Positions 1-4,395 of a DNA stretch of 7,674 nt are shown here, in pieces. The notes under the pieces are model-generated. The model searched no databases and was not told the DNA's origin. It saw only the letters and a program-made list of their open reading frames with translations. Each line of letters starts with the position of its first letter. Positions within the stretch are counted from its first letter, which is position 1. Source of the DNA: an uncultured Bacteroidota bacterium (GTDB lineage Bacteria > Bacteroidota > Bacteroidia > Bacteroidales > 4484-276); assembly GCA_903930725.1 (NCBI GenBank), contig CAIYZW010000890.1, positions 1 to 7,674 on the forward strand, given 5' to 3'. A program made the translations under genes and the position numbers.

Positions 1-336
1 ATCATCATCGCCATCGAATATGTAATTGCGAGTATTTTATTGATGATCACCATTATTGGAATTCCATTCGGGCTCCAGACTTTAAAATTGGGCATGTTGG
101 CATTATGGCCTTTTGGTCAGACTGCTGTTAGCCGCCCGGCATCGAGTGGCTGCGTTTCAACCCTGATGAACATTATCTGGATTTTTGTCGGTGGCATCTG
201 GATTGCCCTCAGTCATCTCGTTTTTGGCGTTTTGCTTTCTATCACCATTATTGGCCTGCCTTTTGGGATGCAGCATTTTAAACTGGCCGGTCTTGCACTC
301 ACGCCTTTTGGTAAAGAAATTGTAAATTCGAGATAG
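1..336 (+). CDS. YccF-type inner membrane protein, 5' end cut off by window edge
   Basis: The frame is open from base 1 and ends at TAG 334-336, giving 111 visible residues. Hydrophobic segments are separated by two copies of the same module: visible residues 13-39 (LLMITIIGIPFG..., ending LWPFG) and 78-104 (LLSITIIGLPFG..., ending LTPFG). Two such 'ITIIGxPFG' modules are the hallmark of the YccF domain, a small multi-pass membrane protein family of unknown molecular function. The duplication is still visible in the DNA: the 14-mer at 46-59 recurs at 240-253. The TTG at 40 and ATG at 43 lie inside the first module, so the true start must be to the left of the window; family members usually carry a further membrane segment before it. 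The family assignment is fairly safe; no function is inferred. A promoter-like site lies between it and the next gene, so it probably ends its own transcription unit. Confidence 0.82.
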   Translation: MIIAIEYVIASILLMITIIGIPFGLQTLKLGMLALWPFGQTAVSRPASSGCVSTLMNIIWIFVGGIWIALSHLVFGVLLSITIIGLPFGMQHFKLAGLALTPFGKEIVNSR

Positions 337-356
337 CCGGATTTGTTGGATACTTA

Positions 357-364
357 TAAATTTG
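357..364 (+). promoter_or_regulatory. Candidate Bacteroidota -7 promoter box
   Basis: TAAATTTG matches the Bacteroidota -7 consensus TAnnTTTG exactly and sits 25 bp before the ATG at 390, giving a predicted leader of about 20 nt. No convincing TTTG -33 element lies 19-21 bp upstream; the nearest TTTG, at 342-345, is too close. It would drive the MORN-repeat and thioesterase pair. The support is a single-box match only. Confidence 0.45.
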
Positions 365-389
365 CCCTCAAAATTAAAATTAGCAAAAG

Positions 390-1157
390 ATGATAAAAAA
401 GATGTTTGTTTTATTCGTTTTCATGATGGTGACAGCGGGTTTTATTTCTGCTCAAAACGAAACTGTAGTGCGTCAGGATATTAATAAAACCGATGAAAAT
501 GGTAAGAAACAGGGTTATTGGGAAGAAATGAAAAGCCTGATAAAATCAGTGGGCACTTATGTTGATGGTAACAAAGACGGGGTTTGGGTAACCTACCATG
601 CAAATACATTGATTAATCTGATCGAAGCCTGGAATAACGGGAAAAAGGATGGCGTTTCTGTTGAAATTGATAAAAAAGGTTACCTACTCAAAGAAAGTTT
701 TTATAAAAACGACCAGCTCGACGGCACTGTAAAAGCCTACGAACGTGGCTCCCGGTTGATTCTCGAAGAAACCTATAAAAGCGGACTTCTCGATGGAATA
801 AGGCGCACTTTTTATGAAGATGGCACCAAACAGGAGGAATCGTTTTATAAAAACGGTCTCAAGGAAGGCGAATCAAAATGGTACAACCAGGCAGGAAAGC
901 TTTTTGCCGAATATTTTTATAAGGAAAGTAAATTCGAAGGTGCCCAAAAAACCTATTTTGACGATGGCTCCCTCAAAACCATCGAAACTTACATTGACAA
1001 TGCACGCTCAGGCGAATTCAAAGAATATTATCAGGACGGAAAAATCAAAACTGAAGGCCTTTATGCAAATAATCTGAAAGACGGCATCTGGAAAGAGTTT
1101 GACGAAAACGGCAAGGTCATCAGCCAGACAAAATTTAAAAACGGCATACCCAAATAA
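390..1157 (+). CDS. Exported MORN-variant repeat protein (YwqK-like repeat family)
   Basis: 255 residues. Residues 1-21 form a signal peptide (MIKK, hydrophobic core, then FISA before QNE) with no lipobox cysteine, so the product should be secreted or periplasmic. From about residue 55 to the end there are some eight tandem repeats of about 23 residues with the pattern 'YxNGxxDGxxKxYxxDGKLxxE', for example around 125-147 (EETYKSGLLDGIRRTFYEDG) and 222-244. These are the MORN-variant repeats of the family that databases label 'YwqK antitoxin'. Such proteins form long beta-meanders; no catalytic residues are visible, and I do not infer an antitoxin role because no toxin gene is adjacent. The ATG at 390 gives a complete signal peptide with an A-rich, SD-less leader. 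Its stop codon directly abuts the start of the thioesterase gene, so the two are very likely co-transcribed. The biological role is unknown; envelope or interaction scaffold is only a guess. Confidence 0.85.
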   Translation: MIKKMFVLFVFMMVTAGFISAQNETVVRQDINKTDENGKKQGYWEEMKSLIKSVGTYVDGNKDGVWVTYHANTLINLIEAWNNGKKDGVSVEIDKKGYLLKESFYKNDQLDGTVKAYERGSRLILEETYKSGLLDGIRRTFYEDGTKQEESFYKNGLKEGESKWYNQAGKLFAEYFYKESKFEGAQKTYFDDGSLKTIETYIDNARSGEFKEYYQDGKIKTEGLYANNLKDGIWKEFDENGKVISQTKFKNGIPK

Positions 1158-1652
1158 ATGTCTACAACTTTTAAAAGAGTCCGAAATCCATTTGCCGACT
1201 CCACCGGCTATAATTGTTTTGGCTGCTCGCCTGACAACGAAATTGGTCTGCGGCTCAATTTTATTGATGAAGGTGAATATCTCCTCGCCGATTGGGAACC
1301 TACGGCGCATTTTCAGGGCTACAAAAATGTTTTGCATGGCGGCATTCAGGCCACACTTATTGATGAAATTGCAAGCTGGTTTGTTTATGTAAAAATGAAA
1401 ACTGCCGGTGTAACTTCAAAACTGGAGGTACGCTATAAAAAACCCGTTTACACCGATAAAGGAAAAATTAAACTTCGGGCTAAACTACGGCAGCAACGGC
1501 GAAACCTTGCCGATATCGAAGTCGAACTTTTAGATAACGAAGGCCAGATTTGCGCCACCGGAGTAGCCCAATATTTTATTTTTTCCGAAAAAGTAGCCCG
1601 CGAAAAACTATATTACCCCGACCACAACGAATTTTACGAAGAAGAAAAGTAA
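1158..1652 (+). CDS. PaaI/THEM4-like hotdog-fold acyl-CoA thioesterase
   Basis: 164 residues, a normal length for a single hotdog domain. Diagnostic motifs are 'NCFGC' at 19-23 followed by 'NEIGLRL' (27-33), the conserved N-terminal signature of this subfamily, and 'VLHGGIQATLIDEIASW' at 58-74. The latter holds the HGG turn (60-62) and the acidic residue at the start of the hotdog helix (D69 or E70) expected to activate water. 'LEVRYKKPVY' (89-98) matches the central beta-strand region. The family hydrolyses acyl-CoA thioesters in the cytoplasm; the physiological acyl group cannot be read from sequence. The ATG follows the upstream TAA with no gap and has no SD motif, which points to translational coupling. 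The C-terminal tail is short and acidic (NEFYEEEK). It is convergent with the HTH-S24 gene; the 94-bp gap between the two stops is filled mostly by a heptamer array. Confidence 0.88.
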   Translation: MSTTFKRVRNPFADSTGYNCFGCSPDNEIGLRLNFIDEGEYLLADWEPTAHFQGYKNVLHGGIQATLIDEIASWFVYVKMKTAGVTSKLEVRYKKPVYTDKGKIKLRAKLRQQRRNLADIEVELLDNEGQICATGVAQYFIFSEKVAREKLYYPDHNEFYEEEK

Positions 1653-1675
1653 TAATTCCCGGTTTACTGCAACCG

Positions 1676-1759
1676 CCCACTGCCTACCGCCCACTGCCCA
1701 CTGCCCCCTTCCTCATGCCTTACGCCTCACGCCTCACGCCTACTTCCTACTGCCTATCC
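1676..1759. repeat. C-rich degenerate heptamer array A (12 phased 7-bp units)
   Basis: Twelve consecutive 7-bp units are in perfect phase from 1676; typical units are CCCACTG, CCTCACG and CCTACTG (consensus roughly CCYNAYG). The units are not identical, but the leading CC and the 7-bp spacing hold throughout, with the last unit (CCTATCC) the weakest. The array fills the gap between the convergent thioesterase and HTH-S24 genes and runs into the latter: the HTH-S24 stop (1747-1749 read on the minus strand) and its last codons lie inside the array. The stretch 1675-1689 recurs exactly at 2957-2971 in array B. Degenerate heptanucleotide repeats (STRRs) are known from cyanobacteria; here this is an analogy, not an assignment. 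Confidence 0.85.
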
Positions 1760-2550
1760 AGTTTTTCCTTGATCAGTTTAACCTCTTCGCTAATTTCACG
1801 GATGCTGTCCATCATCTCATTTTCGGCAGGCCGGGTTTCAGGCATTTCAGCGCTGATATAATGAATGAATTTCCATACTTCCCTGATTTCGTTTACATGA
1901 ATGCTGAAAGGCACATAGTTGGGATTTAAAGAGTGAAGCCTGAGCTGACCTTCCCCGGGGATACGGTTTTCGGCAACTTTAAACAAAATCCCTTCGTTGA
2001 GGGTAAGGATGATGTAAGCCTGCCTGTCGCGGATGAAATTCCAGTTCTGGACAAATTCTCCGGTAACGTAAGCGCCGTTGGGAATAGGCAGCATCGAGTC
2101 GCCGTTGATCTGGAAAGTGCGATATTTTTTATCGCGCGAAAGGAATGGCAGGTTGAAGGTAGGCAGAATGCGGATATACTCCGGGTCGGCAAAACCATTG
2201 GTGTAGCCGGCTTTGGCCTTTTCCGAAACCAGTTCGATATTTTCCTCGTTTTCGGAATTAACCGTGGTAGCCAACACCCGAAGGCTGCTACCCCTGATAA
2301 AAACATCGTAACCTTTTTCGAGTTGCGAAAGCTGGCTTTCGGCCAATTTAGTCAGGTCAACCTTAATTAAGGTATCAATAGCCACACCGTAATAATTGGA
2401 AAAAGCAATCAGGTTTTCGATGCCCGGCTGAGCAATCAGATTTTCGTAATTGTTAAATGTTGAGCGGGGAATGCCCAACGACACCGCTACATCATCCTGG
2501 GTGCGACCTTTACGTTTCCGTAAAAATTTTATGTTTGAGTTAAAGTACAT
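1747..2550 (-). CDS. HTH-S24 self-cleaving repressor (LexA/CI-like), probable regulator of the adjacent polymerase
   Basis: 267 residues. Residues 4-60 form an XRE-type helix-turn-helix (IKFLRKRKGRTQDDVAVSLG, then RSTFNNYEN and NYYGVAIDTL). Residues ~110-232 form a LexA/UmuD-like S24 peptidase domain. The likely autocleavage bond is A114-G115 in 'KAKAGYTNG', the nucleophile S152 in 'INGDSMLP' and the general base K191 in 'GILFKVAENR'. The spacings (38 from cleavage site to Ser, 39 from Ser to Lys) are close to those of lambda CI, LexA and UmuD, so it should be cleavage-competent. Residues 243-267 form a charged amphipathic helix, possibly a short coiled coil. The family represses by dimeric DNA binding and is inactivated by RecA-stimulated self-cleavage. 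Divergent pairing with a translesion polymerase implies control of that gene; this is inference. ATG 2550 begins directly at the HTH. The 3' end, including the stop, is built from heptamer-array sequence. Prophage-repressor origin is an alternative, but no phage genes are present. Confidence 0.9.
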   Translation of the reverse strand: MYFNSNIKFLRKRKGRTQDDVAVSLGIPRSTFNNYENLIAQPGIENLIAFSNYYGVAIDTLIKVDLTKLAESQLSQLEKGYDVFIRGSSLRVLATTVNSENEENIELVSEKAKAGYTNGFADPEYIRILPTFNLPFLSRDKKYRTFQINGDSMLPIPNGAYVTGEFVQNWNFIRDRQAYIILTLNEGILFKVAENRIPGEGQLRLHSLNPNYVPFSIHVNEIREVWKFIHYISAEMPETRPAENEMMDSIREISEEVKLIKEKLDRQ

Positions 2551-2580
2551 GGTGAAAAAGTATTTTTAGTTACCGATTTT

Positions 2581-2622
2581 CATTCTTCATTCTAAATTGG
2601 ACATTTTTCATTTTACATCGTT
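2581..2622. repeat. AT-rich degenerate heptamer array (6 units)
   Basis: Six consecutive 7-bp units start at 2581, 2588, 2595, 2602, 2609 and 2616. Four fit CATTYTW; the third (AATTGGA) and the last (CATCGTT) are divergent. The array lies 30 bp upstream of the HTH-S24 start, inside its predicted leader. The period is the same as in the C-rich arrays but the sequence is different. Confidence 0.6.
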
Positions 2623-2623
2623 T

Positions 2624-2661
2624 CCTTTCGCGGAGCGCGGAGCGCATGGAGCAGAGCGAAA
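2624..2661. repeat. GC-rich heptamer cluster inside a 6-bp inverted repeat
   Basis: CGGAGCG occurs twice in tandem (2631-2637, 2638-2644), followed in the same 7-bp phase by CATGGAG and CAGAGCG (2645-2658). TTTCGC at 2626-2631 and GCGAAA at 2656-2661 form an inverted repeat around it, so transcripts of either strand could fold this segment. It is a GC-rich patch in otherwise AT-rich sequence within the predicted HTH-S24 leader. Its function is unknown. Confidence 0.55.
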
Positions 2662-2711
2662 TGCACAGACAGGTTTAATTCATCCCTCATTAAATTATTT
2701 ATCAACAATTC

Positions 2712-2742
2712 TTTGTTTAAAACTTTGTAATGACTATATTGT
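2712..2742 (+). promoter_or_regulatory. Candidate plus-strand promoter for the DinB gene
   Basis: TTTG at 2712-2715 (-33), a 19-bp spacer, then TATATTGT at 2735-2742 as an imperfect -7 (4 of the 6 fixed positions of TAnnTTTG). Transcription would start near 2749 and leave a leader of about 315 nt carrying the octamer array, the hairpin and heptamer array B. No better plus-strand candidate was found between 2551 and 3063. The -7 box lies inside the left arm of the dyad at 2731-2770. Confidence 0.35.
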
Positions 2743-2770
2743 AATCGTTAATAAGATTAAATATTAGTCA
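2731..2770. promoter_or_regulatory. 40-bp imperfect dyad, candidate operator of the HTH-S24 repressor
   Basis: The outer arms are TGACTA (2731-2736) and TAGTCA (2765-2770); the inner arms are TAATC (2742-2746) and GATTA (2755-2759). Both pairs share the centre 2750.5, and overall 13 of 20 positions are symmetric. TTGTAAT is also directly repeated at 2725-2731 and 2739-2745. The dyad lies in the divergent region between repressor and polymerase. It touches the minus-strand -7 box (2769-2776) and contains the plus-strand -7 candidate, which is the geometry expected of an autoregulated operator. Binding is inferred from symmetry and position only. Confidence 0.45.
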
Positions 2771-2799
2771 AAAGTAATACAAGTTTTAGAAAAAGCAAG
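2769..2799 (-). promoter_or_regulatory. Candidate minus-strand promoter for the HTH-S24 repressor
   Basis: Read on the minus strand, TACTTTTG (2776 to 2769) matches TAnnTTTG exactly and is preceded, after exactly 19 bp, by CTTG (2799 to 2796), one mismatch from the TTTG -33 element. The predicted start, near 2762, lies inside the dyad, with a leader of about 210 nt before the ATG at 2550. A second perfect -7 match at 2942-2935 (TAAATTTG) lacks a -33 box and is less likely. Confidence 0.55.
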
Positions 2800-2809
2800 A
2801 AAAAAGTCA

Positions 2810-2928
2810 GGAAGATTGGAAAATTGGAATGTTGGAAGATTGGAATGTTGAGGCGTTAGCCGAAATCCCGCTTCGGCGGGAGAAGATTGGAAGATTGGAA
2901 TGGTGGAAAACTGGAATGGTGGAAAAAT
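2810..2928. repeat. Octamer array (GGAAnnnT, 5 + 6 units) split by a 31-bp insert
   Basis: Five phased 8-bp units occupy 2810-2849 and six occupy 2881-2928. Typical units are GGAAGATT, GGAATGTT, GGAATGGT and GGAAAACT; GGAA leads every unit except the sixth (AGAAGATT). The insert 2850-2880 is GC-rich and carries a hairpin. The array lies downstream of the predicted dinB transcription start, so the mRNA leader would show a GGA motif every 8 nt. No open reading frame explains it. Confidence 0.85.
2859..2881 (+). other. UUCG-type hairpin with a competing stem inside the octamer array
   Basis: TCCCGC (2866-2871), TTCG (2872-2875), GCGGGA (2876-2881): a 6-bp stem closed by C-G over a UUCG tetraloop, an exceptionally stable RNA fold. 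GCCGAA (2859-2864) can instead pair with TTCGGC (2872-2877), so the two stems are mutually exclusive. No T-tract follows, so it is not an intrinsic terminator. Confidence 0.6.
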
Positions 2929-2950
2929 GTCAACCAAATTTATGATAAGT

Positions 2951-3048
2951 CATACTGCCCACTGCCTACCGGTTACTGCCTACTTACGCCTTATGCCTCA
3001 CCCCTCACGCCTTATGACTGCCCACTGCCGACTTCTGACTTCCGACAA
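2951..3048. repeat. C-rich degenerate heptamer array B
   Basis: About thirteen 7-bp units of the same family as array A (CCCACTG, CCTTATG, CCTCACG, CCGACTT). The phase is broken by a 3-nt remnant at 2986-2988 and a 4-nt remnant at 3017-3020. It shares the exact 15-mer at 2957-2971 with array A (1675-1689), in the same orientation. It ends 15 bp before the DinB start codon and so would form the ribosome-proximal part of the leader. Arrays A and B bracket the HTH-S24 gene as direct repeats about 1.28 kb apart. Confidence 0.83.
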
Positions 3049-3063
3049 TAAACTGGAAAAAAA

Positions 3064-4293
3064 ATGCAAACCGATAACCGCACAATCGTACATCTGGACC
3101 TCGACACGTTTTTTGTGTCGGTGGAGCGGCTGATGAACAGCAGCTTAGTGGGCAAGCCCGTGATTATTGGCGGTACTTCCGACCGTGGTGTGGTGGCCAG
3201 TTGCAGCTACGAAGCGCGCCAGTTTGGTGTAAGTTCGGCCATGCCCATGAAAATGGCGCTCAACCTTTGCAACGATGCCATCGTCATTCGCGGCGACATG
3301 GAGCAATACACCAAATATTCGCGCATGGTAACCGACATCATCGCCGAACAGGCTCCCGTTTACGAAAAAGCCTCCATTGACGAGCATTACCTCGACATCA
3401 CCGGCATGGACCGTTTTTTTGGTTCGCTCAAATGGACGCACGAACTACGGCAACGCATCATCAGCCAAACAGGACTGCCTATTTCGCTGGGGCTGTCTAT
3501 AAACAAAACGGTATCGAAAATTGCCACAGGCGAGGCCAAACCCAACGGCGAAATTCAGGTCGAAAAACAGCAGGTGATGCCTTTTCTCGGGCCACTTTCG
3601 ATCCGCAAAATTCCTATGATCGGCACAAAAACTTTCCAGTTGCTCCGCTCCATGGGCGTTGTAAACATCCATACTTTGAGCATGATCCCGCCGGAAATGA
3701 TGGAAAAACTGATGGGCAAAAATGGCCTCGACATCTGGAAAAAAGCCAACGGCATTGATAATACGCCGGTTGTGCCCTATTCCGAACAAAAATCCATCAG
3801 CACCGAAACTACCTTTGAGCAGGACACCATCGAAGTGGTACGCATGCGCGAAATCCTCAGCTCGATGGTCGAGAAAATCGCCTTTCAGATGCGTAAAAAG
3901 GGAAAACTCACAGGCTGTATTACGGTAAAAATCCGCTACTCCAACTTCGACACGCATACCTTGCAAAAAACCATTCCTTACACCTCCTTCGATCATATTC
4001 TTACCAAAATTGCGCAGGAGCTGTTCGATAAACTTTATCAGCGCCGCATGTTGATCCGCTTGATTGGCGTGCGTTTCAGTCATTTGGTATGTGGCATGCA
4101 GCAACTTAATCTTTTCGACGATACACCCGAAATGGTAAGCCTGTACCAGGCCATGGACCGCATCAGGCTGCGTTTTGGCGCAAAATCCATCCGCCACGCC
4201 GTATCTTTGGTGCCGGGCGATGCCGGAGGAAAGGCCGCCGCCAATAAACAAAAATTGCTCTACCGCGAACTGAGGGATATTGATGAGTTGTAG
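3064..4293 (+). CDS. dinB: Y-family translesion DNA polymerase (DinB / Pol IV type)
   Basis: 409 residues. Motif I 'HLDLDTFFVSVE' supplies D12 as metal ligand and F17 as steric gate; 'SIDEHYLDIT' supplies the catalytic pair D106/E107. 'SLGLSINKTVSKIAT' (141-155) and 'KPNGEIQV' (159-166) are typical palm/fingers segments. The thumb has a helix-hairpin-helix (about 174-206, 'IRKIPMIGTKTFQLL'), and the little finger spans about 240-345. 'QLNLF' at 347-351 is a near-ideal beta-clamp binding motif, followed by a further 58 residues instead of ending the protein as in E. coli Pol IV. All catalytic residues are present, so it should be active in error-prone synthesis across lesions. ATG 3064 is the first start after an in-frame TAA (3049-3051) and keeps motif I complete; the leader is A-rich without a strong SD. 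Divergent from the HTH-S24 repressor, which suggests damage-inducible control. It could equally be labelled UmuC-like; no separate umuD is present. Confidence 0.93.
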   Translation: MQTDNRTIVHLDLDTFFVSVERLMNSSLVGKPVIIGGTSDRGVVASCSYEARQFGVSSAMPMKMALNLCNDAIVIRGDMEQYTKYSRMVTDIIAEQAPVYEKASIDEHYLDITGMDRFFGSLKWTHELRQRIISQTGLPISLGLSINKTVSKIATGEAKPNGEIQVEKQQVMPFLGPLSIRKIPMIGTKTFQLLRSMGVVNIHTLSMIPPEMMEKLMGKNGLDIWKKANGIDNTPVVPYSEQKSISTETTFEQDTIEVVRMREILSSMVEKIAFQMRKKGKLTGCITVKIRYSNFDTHTLQKTIPYTSFDHILTKIAQELFDKLYQRRMLIRLIGVRFSHLVCGMQQLNLFDDTPEMVSLYQAMDRIRLRFGAKSIRHAVSLVPGDAGGKAAANKQKLLYRELRDIDEL

Positions 4294-4366
4294 AAAAATC
4301 CGAAGGGGGAATCATAAAAAATTTTCCAAAAAAAACTTACCGATTGCAGGTGTCAATCCATAAATT

Positions 4367-4380
4367 TCACAAATTTGTGA
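4367..4380. promoter_or_regulatory. Perfect 14-bp palindrome upstream of the 830-residue gene
   Basis: TCACAAATTTGTGA is a perfect palindrome ending 15 bp before the ATG at 4396. AAATTT also occurs at 4362-4367, giving two copies spaced 9 bp apart. The position fits an operator for a dimeric regulator acting at or just after the transcription start. TAAATTTC (4361-4368) is one mismatch from the -7 consensus, but no -33 box was found. The half-sites TCAC/GTGA are in the opposite order to a CRP site. The regulator is unknown. Confidence 0.4.
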
Positions 4381-4395
4381 CTTAATCAGCTTGCT

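Noticed and set aside
390..1157. Toxin-antitoxin antitoxin gene
   Set aside because: The YwqK 'antitoxin' label is attached to the repeat family, but this protein is exported and no toxin-like gene is adjacent.
1933..2370. Plus-strand open frame opposite the HTH-S24 gene
   Set aside because: It is fully antisense to a gene with HTH and S24 motifs and shows no domain of its own.
2866..2881. Intrinsic terminator at the UUCG hairpin
   Set aside because: No T-tract follows on either strand, and the location is a presumed leader rather than a gene end.
1676..3048. CRISPR array
   Set aside because: Units are 7-8 bp, degenerate and contiguous, without 25-40-bp repeats, unique spacers or cas genes.
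1676..3048. Insertion sequence or transposon carrying the repressor
   Set aside because: No transposase, no terminal inverted repeats and no target-site duplication; the flanking arrays are low-complexity direct repeats only.
2900..3133. Open frame of 77 codons running through heptamer array B into the DinB start
   Set aside because: Its sequence is dictated by the repeat units and then by an out-of-frame reading of dinB; no sign of coding selection.
3445..4251. Long open frame (268 codons) antisense to the DinB gene
   Set aside because: It lies wholly opposite a gene with clear catalytic motifs, its translation is rich in His, Phe and Gly as expected of an antisense shadow, and no domain is recognisable.
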